From contig MCGO01000055.1 of NCBI GenBank assembly GCA_002104985.1, positions 124,001-188,000 of the forward strand: DNA of 64,000 nt. The letters run 5' to 3'. Within the stretch, counting starts at the first letter, position 1. Each line of letters begins with the position of its first letter. The notes beneath the pieces are model-generated. The model was not told the origin of the DNA, did no database searches, and saw only the letters and a list, made by a program, of their open reading frames with translations. Below are positions 1-12,235 of the stretch, one piece after another. The DNA is from Rhizoclosmatium globosum. Lineage: Eukaryota > Chytridiomycota > Chytridiomycetes > Chytridiales > Chytriomycetaceae. Position numbers and translations under genes: made by a program.

Positions 1-2
1 CT

Positions 3-110
3 TCTATTGAACTGACAGGCAGATCACTTGTTTCTCATGAACGGCAAGATGTTGGGGCTCAAGTTGTAAGAGTTTCGGTGCACAGAGCTCCTTCTACAAA
101 ACCAACATGA
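3..110 (+). CDS. Possible 3' end of a gene entering from the left edge
   Basis: One frame stays open from the window edge to a TGA at 108-110 and gives 35 residues of ordinary composition ending in STKPT. Nothing in it identifies a family. It could equally be a chance open frame. The next 230 bases hold no gene I can support and form the spacer before the convergent gene that ends at 341. Confidence 0.25.
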   Translation, partial: SIELTGRSLVSHERQDVGAQVVRVSVHRAPSTKPT

Positions 111-340
111 TGTGAATTCCTTGGAATGATTGAGACTCTGTTGTGTGTGGCACAAAGCTGACTACCGATGGATGGTTGGCAGCACGACAGATAAAACGAC
201 GTATTCATTTAATATACCAGCAACATAAAAAACAATAAAGTGGATGTGAGAGCAACAATATTAGATTTCATTGACGTCTCAAATAAGGATGGTACGAAAA
301 CAAATAGGAATCCCCGAGAAAAAGTTGTTTAAAAGGTGAG

Positions 341-1436
341 TTACAAACGAGCTAAGTGGGCAGTGTCGTTCAAGACGACAGCTCTAAAAACAATATCGTT
401 TGGATGGGCTAGAGTAGGATTTAAAGCTTTGCCGACTGCACGAGTGACTGTATTTGGGGTGGTTGGCAGCGATGCACCAACAGCATCAATCATAGAAGGT
501 CCCCGATTCAGAATCGTTTGCACGCCATTCACAAATCTCCTCTTCAATTCATCGTCTTTGCACTCTCTGGATCCAAAATAACAGCATCCAGGACATTTAT
601 GCATGTGTTTGCGTGGTGGTATGTGTTCATGTAGGATAAGTCATGGTTCAGGATGGATGCGAGGATGATTCTAATGAGACGACCGTGCAGGACGAATGCA
701 ATATTTTGTTCAGTGGGGAGGCATTGACGGAGAATGTTGTAGATTGCAGGGACGGCGCGGGCTTCAACGTCTATGGGGCTTTCGCCGCCGCCTGGAGAAG
801 CAGCTGGTATTTTTTGAAAGAGGGAAGAGTGAGTTATTGGTTGGTTTGCGAGTAGGTTGGTGCAGTGGAATAGGAGGAGCATCAGAGACAAACACACAAA
901 CACACACAGGACCCATGCATTCGTCATCTCCTACAGCCAAACAAAGAAAGCGGATAGTTACCATCAAAGTTTCCGTCCTCCCAGGCCTTCCACAGATCTG
1001 TAATACCCTTTGTCGGAGGCAAGCCCTCCCACTCGCCCCATGAGATCTCCACGAGGTCCTTGAGTTCTATCGTGCGAGCATTTGGATGGAATTGTTTGAT
1101 GTAGTTTGCCGTTTCCGCCGTTCTCTGCCAGTTCCAAGTCGGGCGATGAGTCACCGCCACCAACCAACCAACCAACCAACCAACCAACCAAAACAAACAA
1201 ACCTTCAACGTCGACACAACGACCAAATCGACCTTTTCTGATTCGAAGCGTTTGCCAAGCGCCGCGGCCTGGGCTTTTCCGAGGATCGAAAGCGGCAGAT
1301 CGACGCCCGAGCCCTGCATCATCCCGCTGGCGTTCGCGTCTGTCTCGCCGTGCCGGATAAAGTACACGCGCTTGGCTGTCGTCGATGGCGGGAGCGGTGC
1401 TGCTGTCAACGGCGGGAATCCGGGAAGCGCGGCCAT
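341..1436 (-). CDS. Histidine phosphatase (phosphoglycerate mutase superfamily)
   Basis: The product belongs to the branch of phosphohistidine phosphatases that act on small phosphorylated metabolites; the substrate cannot be read from sequence. The first exon (1436-1203) carries the catalytic motif FIRHGETDAN with RHG near residues 28-30. A 78-base intron (1202-1125) rich in TTGG repeats follows. Exon 2 (1124-962) gives RTAETANYI, the usual continuation after STLK, and the acid motif EISWGEWEGLP. After a second intron, exon 3 (from about 791) carries GESPIDVEAR, the second catalytic histidine in FVLHGRLIRI and the family's C-terminal motif LNDTAHL just before the TAA at 341-343. The frame changes once near 545-565 without a splice signal, which fits a one-base error between AKTMN and DELKRRF. 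The start is the first ATG giving the compact MAALPGFPP leader. Confidence 0.8.
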
Positions 1437-1592
1437 GTGGTATGTGGTGGTGTGTGTGAGAGGTTGTTTGAGGAAATTCAATTCAATCCAAAGCGATAAG
1501 ATTAGCGATAGAGAACTATTCAATTAATAATACGAAAAAGAGAAACTGTATATAGAAGGTTGCATGGTTGGATTGTCATTTTGATCGCAAGA

Positions 1593-3876
1593 ATGTCGTC
1601 AAGTCATCAACCACCACCTTTCCTCGCTGGCCTTTCAATCCGCCGTCTCTCAAACATTCACTTACCTGAAATATCATTTGATATCCAGGAGACACATGAA
1701 GCTCAAGATCCAGCGGGTGTATCTGAAATCATATACGAACGCCTTGATGCTGTAAAAGAGCGAGAACGGCGATCGATCCTCAGAGCATTAAAGAAGTGCT
1801 GCTGTTGTATTCCAGGAGATGCTTGGGTGAGAAGACTTCATGTGGAATTAAACTTGCTGATGATGATGATCCAGGAACAAGAATATGCCCCCATCTCTCC
1901 CACTTTATCAGAACCCTCCGATGATCCTGAACCATCTAGCTTCTTTACATACAAACCATCAAAGAACATTGTTGATCCATGTGGTCTCTCCATCATTGAA
2001 CGAGTCTTCTTCAAGTCTCCGCCAAACAGACCTCAAGTCATAATGTCCCTCGCGCTCCAATTCATTCTCCCTCCATCCGTCAAAGATCTCGATCCTCAGC
2101 GAATCGTAGACTTGATTCGTATCGCGCAGTCGAAGCATTACAGATGTTCGAGTTTCGTGGATCCAGTCACAATGAATGCACATCCTCTTGCTCATACCGC
2201 AGATAAACTTCCATGCAATTACAGATTTATTCAGAAAACTGCAGATCCATCGTGTTGGCAAACAGTATACACGGAGGAAATCAACACCAACTTTGATGTG
2301 AATGATGTTGGTCGACCGTTATGGCGCGCTGCAATTATTGTTCCACTCAAAATGATGCCGAAACCTGGAAGTTTGTTGCAAAAGGGAGTGAGTGGCGTTT
2401 CCTTTTCTCTTCGCGATGCGTTTAATATAACACATGAGCCAGGAATCGCATCTTCCGCCCGCACAACAAACGCGTCGCCTGATATTTGGATCAGGAAAAG
2501 GATTCGGAGAGGCTTTGCCGGAATGTGGGGATGAAGATCGCTCCTTCCGAATCATCTTCAGCTTTCATCACTGTCTTGGGGATGGGTTATCGATGTTTGC
2601 TTTTTGCAGAACGTTTGCAGAATGTACTGATGTGCAGTTTCTGACGAATGAAAACTTGCACTTGGAAAATAGACCTGTTGTGAAGGAACCACCTCCGTTG
2701 TTGGATAATGTAGTGAATCCTTACTTTCTCGAAGTTCTCCCGGGTAATTTTTACTTCATTATATTGCAGAAATACTGAAGAGATTGAACAGCTGCTGTAT
2801 CCATGGCATTCAAGTCGTTTCTTCGCCGTGGAAGAGCGCGTTTCCAACCCCAAAAACCTATCCCTAAACCTAATTTACACTCAAGAGTACATTCTTCAGC
2901 CAGCTCAATGGACAATCTTACCGCTCCAAGTAGTCCTCATCCGCATCCGACCACCATACCCTCCTCTCCCTCCCTCGCCAATACAAACCCAATTCAACTC
3001 CTCCGAAATCCTCACCAACCCCAATCTCAAACAAATACCCGATTCCTCTGGTTCCCTTCCGACTTCACAACCCTCCTCCGCGAAACCTCACGTTCCCACA
3101 AAACCTCCATCGCCGCCGTCCTCGTCGTCACATCCCTCACCGCAACCCTCGCCATCCTCCGCACCCGAACCTCAACTTCCACTTCCAACACCACTCACAC
3201 AGAAACCCCCACACACCAAGGCTGGGTCGTAACAAACAGCATCCGCCACCTCCTCCCCACCTCCCACCTCCTCACCGGCGGCCCCCGCGAAACCGACCCC
3301 GCCCTAAAGCTCTTTGGCGGATACGCCGGCAGCGTCATGAACAACAACCTAAAACTCACGGGCACCAGCAAACTCTGGTCGCGCTGTCGAAGCGTCAAAG
3401 CAACGATTGGAACGTGCTTGAGGGAGAGTATGAGGAGGATGAAGGTTGTGAATTATTGTTATCGGTATCCGAAGGTGTGGCGGATGATTGAGCGGCGGAC
3501 GGATTTGGGGGCTTTGAGTAGAGGGTTTAGTGTTGAGGTTGCGAATTTGGGGGCGTGGGAGGATCCGTTTTGGGAGGTTGAGAGTGGTGGTTTGGGAGAG
3601 GGGAGGGCTGCTGGAGATGGGATCGTAGAGGAAGGTTTGGGGTTGGGGCATTTTGGAGGAGTTGTAAATAGTAGTTTTGATGGAGTAAGAGGGTTGTTTA
3701 CCTTGGGTGTTATTACGTTACGCGGGGATATGAGTGTCGCTGTTGCTTATGATGCACTATGTGTGACGGAAGGGGAGGCCGCACTTTTTGTGCAGGTATT
3801 TTGTCAGGTTTTGAGGAGGATTGTGGATGCAGGGGATAACGCTACTGTGGATGATTTATTGAGGGCATGTACCTGA
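1593..3876 (+). CDS. Acyl/acetyltransferase of the condensation-domain fold (AATase-like)
   Basis: The central motif HHCLGDG (codons 2566-2586) matches the HHxxxDG active-site signature of chloramphenicol-acetyltransferase-fold enzymes such as alcohol O-acetyltransferases and NRPS condensation domains. Exon 1 (1593-2387) is followed by a clear GTGAGT...CAG intron (2388-2442). The latter half (about 3030-3876) gives FLWFPSDFTTLLRE and a region with VANLG and GVVNSSFDG, which resemble the second subdomain of AATases. The stretch from 2740 to 3030 moves between frames; a small intron or single-base errors could explain it. No adenylation or carrier domain is present, so a stand-alone ester- or amide-forming enzyme is more likely than an NRPS. 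The substrate is unknown. Confidence 0.6.
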
Positions 3877-4182
3877 TGATGTTTTGAAGAGATAGCAGAG
3901 GCTGAAATAATCTCTCATCCTATGTGATATTTACTTTATACGCTTTTTCAAATATGAAACCGAGTTTGGGATGGGGTTTGGGGAAAGATTTGTTTCTTAC
4001 ACAAACAGCAGGTGATTCGACCTCTCATACTCCGCATCTCAGATGACACACCACTACGGACTCCTTCTCAGCTTTTCTTAAGACTTGTTTCTCTCTCGAT
4101 TCGAACCGCCTCAAGCATACTAAACCATTCACTAAAACAATTCAGAAGCCACCAAACAACCAAATCAAACAAACCCAATACA
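3877..4182 (+). promoter_or_regulatory. Spacer and 5' region of ARL8
   Basis: These 306 bases separate the acetyltransferase-like gene from ARL8. The part from about 4060 is pyrimidine-poor and CAAAC-rich just before the ATG, a composition also seen in front of RPS2. I see no TATA element that I would defend and no RNA gene. Confidence 0.35.
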
Positions 4183-5297
4183 ATGGACGCCATTATTCGG
4201 TCACTGCTTAACTGGCTAAGGAGTCTCTTCTTTAAACAAGGTGCGCTCCTGCCGCCATCATCGAGGTTTACTGCAGGGATTAGGGAGGAGGGAGGATACC
4301 ACACTGAGAGAATGAAGCACGACATGGCAGTTCAGCCTGACAACCGATAAACCCGAATATGAGTTGCAGATACAAATGGGAACTGACGATGTATATCGAA
4401 GCGGACCTAACGGATACTGGAACATCGCTCCCCAACAGCAACACCTTATTAGATGAATTCTGACTGTGGCTCTCTTAAAATATAGAAATGGAGCTTACTC
4501 TCGTGGGACTTCAAAACTCGGGGAAGACCACTCTCGTGAATGTTATTGCTGTGGGTTTTGCAACTTCCACCTCTTCAACCTCATTCTCATCATCCTCCAA
4601 TTCTCAGAACGGCGAATTTACTGAAGATATGATTCCAACGTTGGATTCAATATGAGGTAAATAACCGAGGAATAACCTGATTTAATTGCTAAGCGGCTTT
4701 GCCTTAATATAGGAAAGTCACAAAAGGCGCGGTCAGTATTCCAGACTCAATATTATTTCGCTGCTCAGCGCGAATATGTATTGAACCAAATTGATCCGAT
4801 CTGACACTTTTACGATCTAGGTTGTGATGAAACTATGGGACTTGGGAGGCCAAGCGCGATTCCGTGCCATGTGGGAACGCTATTGCAGAGGTATTCCCTT
4901 TCAATAACGTGAATATTCATCCGAAATTAATGATTATGACAATTTTACAAAAGGTGTCAACGCAATCGTATTCGTGCTTGACTCTGCAGACCACGCGAAA
5001 ATCCCTGCTGCTCGTACGGAGCTGCACACACTTCTTGACAAGCCGCAGCTCGTAAACATTCCCATCCTCGTGCTTGGAAACAAGAATGACTTGCCTGGTG
5101 CCCTAAATGTTGAAGGAATCATCGAGCAGTTGTGAGTACTTTAAATATTGGGAAATCTATCAGAACTAAAGAATGTATATAGGGGACTGAAGAGCATTAC
5201 AAACCGTGAAGTCTCTTGTTACTCTATTTCAGCCAAGAACTCCGTGAATATTGATATCACCCTCAACTGGTTGATGAAACATGCTACCTCGAAGTGA
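4183..5297 (+). CDS. ARL8: ARL8-type small GTPase
   Basis: ARL8 GTPases sit on lysosome or vacuole-type membranes and link them to motors and tethers. Seven exons can be drawn: 4183-4240, 4486-4550, 4608-4656, 4713-4731, 4821-4890, 4954-5131 and 5183-5297, each bounded by GT/AG. The protein starts with the amphipathic helix [19 protein letters not shown] instead of a myristoylation glycine, as ARL8 proteins do. G motifs are GLQNSGKTT (G1), WDLGGQ (G3), NKNDLPGA (G4) and SAKNSVNID (G5 region), followed by the terminal helix NWLMKHA. Near 4640 the sequence reads ATTCCAACGTTGG where IPTVGFNM requires one more G, so one base appears to be missing. The length and all motifs fit ARL8 and not ARL1 or ARF. 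Confidence 0.92.
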
Positions 5298-5448
5298 TGT
5301 CCTACAACTGTTGTGTTTAATTTCATTTATCTTCCACCCTGTACACCTTCCCGCCTCCTTATACTCTATCATACGTGTCTTTCTTGCCTCCAAATTATTA
5401 AATTGGTTCTTGGATAATCCGTGTGATGTTTTAATCTTTCCTTCGAGA

Positions 5449-6636
5449 ATGACATCTTTGCCAACTGGGTCTTCGCAGCCCCTCGCATCAACAGCTCCAA
5501 ATATCGATGCCACAGTCGACCCAACAATCGCTGAAACATCATTTGCTGTTGCTATGCACCAAAAAGCTGATTCGAGCGCTCAAACTTCAACTTCTAGATT
5601 GAACGAACTTCCAATCGCCTCTGTCTCTCCTCCTCCTCGGAAAGAAACCTTATCGTCACAGGCCTATCGATCATTAGTTTAGCATAGTGGAGCTGTTATT
5701 CGAATTGGATTGAACGAGCTGAACAACTACCCTCAAGCACCTGTCTTGTGAGTATGGCTGTGACCCATTCTTATCTGAACTGATCACATCGAGCTACCTG
5801 CATGGGCTCAAGTTATTGGTTGCTTCCTGTTTGGATTGTTCCAGGCCCACAAGGCCGACATTGTGCGGATATCACCGTCTTTGTACGTTGGACTAACCAC
5901 TGGACTGTGTGGAACGATAACAACATTTTCAGCATTTATGGTAAGGTTTATTATTCAACTTTGTTAGCTGAGTTCCAAATCTTTAGATCAACCTATTTGA
6001 GTATCTGGTTGGAAGCCCTGCCTTCACGCCCTCAACCTCAAATTTCACAGTTCACAATATTCTCTCGCCGGTCGCATTGTTCACAATCACAATTGGAATG
6101 GCGATTGTGCACTAAGGTTTGGGGCTTCGGTTGCCCCAACCAACATGAGGCTTCCTCACGGTCAAATTCTGAGTGACACTATCGAATGGATTCTTGGAAT
6201 TTCAGGTTCAATCAGTTATATTGCAATCATCATAGCGACATCCATCGTTCGTGACGAATACTCATTACAATGGATCCTCGCATGTCTCCTTGCACCACTA
6301 GGCGCACTGATACGTTGGCAACTCAGTCTTCGTTTGAATCCTTTTTATGGTGCCAAATTTCCTCTGGGGACTTTCACAGCGAATGTTGTTGGAACAGTGA
6401 TTCGTGCATGGTCGCAAATGGTCCTTGTGCGTGGGGTCAGTGGATCATTTGGAGTTGCGTTTTGGGCAGGGGGTGTGAATGATGGGTTTACTGGTGGTCT
6501 AACTACACTATCGACGCTTGCAAATGAGTTGGATGGAGTGGGGATGAGTGTTACGGGAGCCGCATGGTACTTGGGATGGACTTGTTTTTGGGCAGGCTTG
6601 GGGGAATCTGCATTAGCATTTCCTTTTTCTAAATGA
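5449..6636 (+). CDS. FEX1: Two-domain fluoride exporter (FEX/CrcB family)
   Basis: Eukaryotic FEX proteins are fused CrcB repeats that export fluoride across the plasma membrane. The first repeat contains GLTTGLCGTITTFSAFM (ending at 5940) and the second contains LGALIRW, FPLGTFTANVVGT and GGLTTLSTLANEL, so both signature loops are present along with several hydrophobic spans. Introns are at about 5748-5793 and 5941-5986 (GTAAGG...TTTAG). The N-terminal tail of about 75 residues is polar and Ser/Pro-rich. An in-frame TAG lies at 5680-5682, immediately before HSGAVIRIGLNEL; a missed intron, a base error or a real nonsense change could explain it. Near 6108 one base is missing (GTGCACTAAGG where GTGGCACTAAGG keeps the frame). 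The phylogenetically usual length supports a complete exporter. Confidence 0.85.
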
Positions 6637-7150
6637 AGCAGTCTAAATGATCAAGGAGTTGATAGAAAGGTGGCTTTATCGTATCTCGTTTGATTTGAGA
6701 TGGGTGTGATATGGCAGATCATGTGGATCAGTGGGCTTGTTCACAGAAAACGCCACCTCCAAGAAGTCCCCTGATAATGTCCATCAAGTTCTTTCGTTTC
6801 TTCTCAAGTTAACACTCATTGCTGAAGCTTATGATGATCCTCTAAATTAATGAAACAGTAATACTTGCATCACACACCCTCACACACCTCCCATCATAAT
6901 TATTGAGAAGACTTAATGCCTATTCAGTCACAAACTAAGTCATCTTCAAAACGTGGGAATATTGGAGCGGAGGACCGTCAAACTGCCAGAGATCCACCAT
7001 TCGCATAAATTTCATTAAGGGCAGTCACGTTACCGTCTCGACCACATGACCCAGCCAGGGGTGGCTCCATTTTCAATTGAACGCCACCGGAGAATCATAT
7101 AAAGCACGAGGGAACAAGACCCCTGAGACATCATCAACCACGAATCTAAA
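6637..7150 (+). promoter_or_regulatory. Intergenic region and promoter of secreted gene 1
   Basis: No gene is visible in this 514-base stretch. It holds two copies of the heptamer CGCCACC, at 6751-6757 and 7082-7088. The proximal copy is followed after nine bases by a TATA box (TATAAAG, 7098-7104) that lies 53 bases from the start codon. The same arrangement stands in front of the two paralogues at 24.6 and 50.6 kb. Confidence 0.6.
7082..7104 (+). promoter_or_regulatory. CGCCACC box plus TATA box
   Basis: CGCCACC (7082-7088) and TATAAAG (7098-7104) are separated by nine bases. Paralogue 2 has the same pair with the same spacing and paralogue 3 has it with a four-base spacing, so this is the likely core promoter of the family. 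Confidence 0.6.
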
Positions 7151-8357
7151 ATGCTCTTGTCTCTTGTCGTTGCCGCCTCCGCTCTTGTTGCTGCTGCCCC
7201 AACTCAGTCTCCACTCCCACACAGTGTCTCCTGGCACTTGAAGGATGGTGTCAAGAAGCACCAGGCTTTGAATCTCGCCGCCACTTCAGCCCACTTGACC
7301 TACTACGGAGGACCAGTTATTCCAAAGGGTAATTTCTCTAATTTACAGTTGCCTTCTTATTGCGCACACCTTATTATTATCACCAGTTGAGGTACACCCA
7401 ATCTATTACGGTGCCGCTCAATACCAGTCCCAAACAAATGCCTTCTACGCTGGTGTTGTTCAGTCTTCCTGGTACGACGTTTTCGCCCAGTACAACGTTG
7501 CCCGTGGATCTGCTGTGCCAGGATTCTCAGTTGCTGCTACCAAGTCTTCTTTGGATGATGTCAACGACATCCAGCCCTTTTTCATCAACTTGATTAAGAC
7601 TGGACAGATCAAGCCAACTGCCAACACCTACTACCCAATCCACTTTGCTCCAGGAATTGACATCACCCAGGGTGGAGGTGCTTCTTGCTCCGTCTTCTGT
7701 GCTTACCACGGAACCATTGATATTTCCTCCCTTAACGTTGGTACCAAGTACCTCTTCTACGGTGTTATTCCAGACCAGGGAGGTTCCTGCGCCGGAGGCT
7801 GTGGAAGCAACCCATCCCAGATCAACAACATGTTCTCCGTCGCGTCTCACGAGCTCGCTGAAGCTGCCACTGATGCTGCTGTTGGTGTTTCTACTGTTAT
7901 TGGAGCCCCACTTGCTTGGTACGACCAGACCAACGGAGAGAACGGAGACATCTGTAACGCTCAACAAGGAACCACCGTTGGTGCTGATGGAGTTACCTAC
8001 GTTGTGCAGAAGACTTGGTCCAACTCTGACAACGCGTGTATGGCGTCTGGTCCAAAGCCAGTAGTTACCACCACCGCCGCTGTTAAAACTACCACTGCTG
8101 CTGTTGTTAAGACTACAACTGCCGCTGTTGTAAAGACTACCACTGCTGCTGTTGTGAAGACAACGACTGCCGCTGTCAAGACCACCACTGCCGCTACTGC
8201 CTGTGTTCACAGCAAGTGTGTTACAGGTGTTGCATTGAGAACTACTTGTGACACTTGTGTTGCCAAAATTATTGCCTCTGACAGCTACTGTGGATCAACT
8301 TCTTGGGACAGTGTTTGTGTTGGCGAGGTCCAGTCCATCTGTGGAATCACTTGCTAA
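7151..8357 (+). CDS. Secreted HELAEA-type protein 1 (EXORDIUM-like superfamily)
   Basis: Exons are 7151-7328 and 7387-8357, joined by a GTAATT...CCAG intron. The product starts with the signal peptide MLLSLVVAASALVAAA. The conserved core has VEVHPIYYG, CSVFCAYHG, SHELAEAATD and WYDQTNGENGDICN. The order CxYH, HExxExxTD, W, ENxDxCN is the same as in the EXORDIUM/PHI-1-like protein encoded at 19-20 kb, so I place both in one superfamily. A HExxE motif suggests a metal site, but peptidase activity is not shown. A Thr/Val linker of repeated AAVVKTTT units (about 8064-8196) leads to a C-terminal Cys-rich module of about 50 residues (CVHSKC...CDTCV...WDSVC...CGITC). Such modules also occur in many secreted bacterial proteins. 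The codon use is strongly biased, as in a highly expressed gene. Confidence 0.75.
8064..8196 (+). repeat. Minisatellite encoding a Thr-rich linker
   Basis: Tandem units of about 24 bases (variants of GCTGTTGTTAAGACTACC) encode AVVKTTTA repeats between the catalytic-like core and the Cys-rich module. A longer version lies in paralogue 3; paralogue 2 has none. Confidence 0.85.
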
Positions 8358-8567
8358 ATTTCTTCAGTTCCTCAGCAGCAACGGTTATTTCTATGTTTTC
8401 AGTATTGAGAGTGGTTAAAGTGGCTAGAAATAAATGCTAATTTTATTTAAACCTGTCAAAACATTGTGAGTGTGAGAAGCTGTGGCTCTTCTCACACTCT
8501 CCAAACCTCCTTATGAACCCACCGCTCTCCCCAAAATTTTAGCAAAAAATCATTCCTCAAAGAAAAC

Positions 8568-11500
8568 ATGATTACTACTGTTCGTGGCGGTCGTGGTGGT
8601 GGACGAGGTGGATCCAGAACAGTCGGCCCCCCTCGACCCGCGTTCGAGCTTGACTTTGGAATCGTTGAACACGAACGTGTTCGTCCTGCCCGCCCAGGTG
8701 CTGGAACGCGTGGGAAGAAGATTCGTATGGTTGCAAACAGTTATCAAATGATTATTCCGGACAAGGATTGCTATCACTACGGTATGTTACTTTAACTCGC
8801 TTTCTGCTGTGTGTATCAATGTAACTTAACATCATTCACGCTGTCTTAGATGTCGAAATCAGACCCGAGACGATGCCGCCAGTCAACCGTCGCATCTTTG
8901 AAACATGGAAGAAAGTCCAGGGATCGGAGCAAGCCCAACTCGCTGTCTACGACGGTCGCAAGAATCTCTATGTGCCAAACCTGATTCCCATGGATGATGA
9001 AGGCCAGGAACTCGAAGTACTTCTCACAGAAGAAAACTCTGACAGGTAGCCTTGCATTCCTGGCATACACCTACTTTCTAATTCGTGTTATTCATAACAG
9101 AACCCAGAAGTTTATGATCAAGGTCAAGAAAGTCGACAAAGTCATCCATATGGAAGCGATCCACCATTTCATCAACAGCAAGAAGGAAGTCGATCTCCCA
9201 CGTGAAGCACTGACTATCCTGGATCTTCTTCTTGCTGCAAGACCAAACGCACTCTTCACTGCCGTCAACAAGAAGACTGGATCAAGCTTCTACAAGCAAT
9301 ACGAACCGCAGTTCAATATCTCAGGAGGACTCAATATGAGACAAGGATGGAAGCAGTCTGTCAAGTACACGTACAAGGAAGTCTTGCTGAATCTGGATGT
9401 GGCGTGTACCGCGTTTTACAGACATGGTGAGTTCTACCCCCTTTTTAAACCTCACTCAATGTTTTAATTATGTTCTCAATAATTACGCAGGTCCACTCCT
9501 CGAACTCGTTGCCGGCTTCTTCAACAAGAACAGACCCCAAGACATCAACCCCCGCCAAGTCGCACCAGGAACCATCGAATTCCAACGCCTATCCAAGTTC
9601 CTCTCCAACGTGAACGTCGAAATAACCTACCGCACCACTGGCCGTCTCAAGTACAAGATCCGCGGTCTCTCGAAGCAAACACCAGACAAGGCTGTCATCA
9701 CCCGCGACGATGGGACGAAGCTGACTGTCATGGAGTACTTCCAGAAAGAATTCAACATCCGCATTCAGTATCCGTTCCTCCCGCTTGTGATGTGTGGGAA
9801 TGAAGGACAGGTTCTGTTGCCGATGGAGTGTTTGAAGGTGAAGGAGGGGCAAAGGCATATTGGAAAGCTTTCGGAGGTTCAGACGGCCGATGTGATCAAG
9901 ATCACGGCTGTCCCTCCACCGGAGAGGCAGGATCGGATTCGAGAGGGACGCGAGGTGTTGCATGGACGTGAGCAGGATCCACTGTTGAGTGCGTGGGGAG
10001 TGAAAATGAATTCGAGGATGAAGGAGATCGAAGGGCGTGTATTGCAGGCGCCAGTCTTGACTGGAAGTACCAACATCAGTCCTCAGAATGGAGCGTATGA
10101 TTTGTCTAAAACTGGTTCGGTTAGCATAACCTTTGTTTATTGTCGTATTGGTACTGATAACCGTTTAGTGTAAATTCTTTCGACCAGCTAAAATGGAGCA
10201 TTGGGCTGTCGCCGTCTTTGGAGATACTCGCAACATGCCGTTTGATTCCATGGCTGACTTTCTCACCAAGCTCTTCTCTGACTGCGTAAATCGTGGAATG
10301 GTCGTCTCCTCACGAAACTTCAAAGACGTTATCGTTCCACAACGCCGAATGTCTGTGGAGGAAACACTCATCGAAGCCAACAAGAAAGCCATTGAAGCCT
10401 CGGTCAAAGGGTCGCAACCTGGAACGAAAATGCCAATTCGCACAACTTATCTTTTGTGTCTTTGACAAAGGAGGACCAACCTACGATGAAATCAAGCTGA
10501 TTGGAGAAACGAAGCTGAACCTTGTGACGCAGTGCATTCAAAGTCGTCATTTGCCGCCACGGGGCCCAAAATCTGGAGTTTGCCTTAATCTTGCGTTGAA
10601 GTTAACGCCAAGCTGGGAGGAGTCAATATGATTGTGGATCCAGCCAAGATGCTGAATGTGTTGGGAAAGCCGATTCCTACTATGGTCATGGGAGCTGACG
10701 TGACACATCCACCAGCTGGTGCTCAAGGTGGAGTCTCTATCGCGTCTCTGGTTGCATCGATGGACTCAAAGTGAGTTTATCTTCTTTGGAGGTGTGTGGG
10801 GTTTCTCATATTATGTCGTTCAGGTTCGCTGAATATCGTGCTGGAATCAAAGTCCAAGGACCTCGTGAAGAAATCATCTCGGATCTGACGGGAATGGTTG
10901 GCGAGCATCTGAGTCAATTCCAAGCGAGGGCGAAGGGACGTTTACCGGAACGACTGCTGTTCTTCCGTGATGGAGTGAGCGAGGGGCAGTTTGGCGAAGT
11001 GGCATTGCAGGAGGTGCAGAAACTCAAGTTGGCGTTACGTGCAGCTGGGGCTGGGAACTGCAAACTCACGTTCTTGGTCATCAACAAGCGTCACAGCCAT
11101 CGCTTCTTCTGTCAAGAATCAAGAGATGCGGATAGGAAGGGAAATGTGATGGCGGGAACCGTTATTGACTCTGGTGAGTTTTTATTCCTTCACGTATTAT
11201 TTGAGACCGACTATTGATGTCTTGGATAGGAATCACGCATCCGTTTGAGTTTGATTTCTTCCTCAACTCGCACACTGGCCTTCAAGGAACCTCTCGCGCT
11301 GCTCATTACCACGTTCTATACGACGAAAACAACTTTTCTGCGGATGACTTGCAAGAAATCTGTTACCGCATGTGCTATCTGTTTGCGAGAGCGTGAGTAT
11401 TTTTCTTTCTATGTCCCTTGGTCACTTACAATCACTTTGCAGGTCCCGATCAGTGTCGATTGTCCCTGCTGTATACTACGCACATTTGGTTGCTTATCGT

Positions 11501-11640
11501 GCCAGATGTTATCGACCAGGAGGAGTTGGGGATCATCTGAGATGGCTGGATCGACGGGATCTGGCGGAATTGAGTCGGCAGGGATTGATGAGTTTATGAA
11601 TGTGACAGATGAAATTAAGAAGACTATGTTCTTCACCTGA
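8568..11640 (+). CDS. Argonaute A (slicer-competent)
   Basis: Argonautes bind small guide RNAs and silence matching transcripts. Eight exons are bounded by GT/AG: 8568-8781, 8850-9048, 9101-9426, 9491-10119, 10169-10770, 10824-11173, 11230-11392 and 11443-11640. An RGG-rich tail precedes the N domain; L1/PAZ follows (from [17 protein letters not shown]), then MID (from [19 protein letters not shown]) and PIWI. The slicer residues are in place: D in MGADVTHP, E after FAEYRAG in PREEIIS, D in [10 protein letters not shown] and H in [11 protein letters not shown]. The C-terminus KKTMFFT is typical. The frame breaks three times relative to copy B (near 10430, 10603 and 11527), each by one base and at different places from the breaks in B, which I attribute to assembly errors. 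Expression, guide type and 5' preference are unknown. Confidence 0.9.
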
Positions 11641-12235
11641 TGGCCGGAGTTTTGTTTCGTTATATTCTTCTTTCTTGTTCCTAAATTATCTTTATCCTCA
11701 ACTCCCCATTCCTCTGCTTGTTGCTCTGAATAAACTGCATTTAATCAATTAGTTTTTCATTCACATTATTATGCATAAATAATCTCTCTGTCAACTGATA
11801 GGTGTTCATAATATGGCCTCACTTTTCATTGAAGAATTCAGAGATTCGATTGAAGTGAAAGAACTGCTGATCGTTTCCAAAAACTATTAAATGCCTGATA
11901 AAATGCGTTCTCTGCAATCTGTATACGCTGTACATAATTTAAGAGCAAGATCGGGTCCTTCCTCCTCCTTGGTTTTTTCCCTAAGTACTGTATTTTCCAA
12001 TCAGTTATTATAATTCCAGACAAACATCATTAAGAGTTCACGAGTTCATCTCACTAACCAAAATCACTCCAAAGGTAACTCAACTCTGAAAAATTTCTCC
12101 TGTCAAAACAAACAATACCTCACAATTCACACACTTTGACTGACGGACTTTTCGCCTTTCCCACACTCTCCAACCATTCTTATGAACCCACTGAGATTCC
12201 CAGTATGCAAACATCAAATTCATCTCAAACAAAAC
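11641..12235 (+). other. Spacer between the two Argonaute genes
   Basis: This 595-base AT-rich region holds the 3' end of copy A, including an AATAAA-type signal near 11728, and the 5' region of copy B. From about 12165 it resembles the leader of copy A. I see no coding or RNA gene in it. Confidence 0.5.

Noticed and set aside
7527..8210. Long minus-strand open frame opposite secreted gene 1 (similar ones opposite genes 2 and 3)
   Set aside because: The antisense frames arise from the strong codon bias of the sense genes; they give Ser/Gly/Val-rich low-complexity proteins and recur only because the sense strands are homologous.
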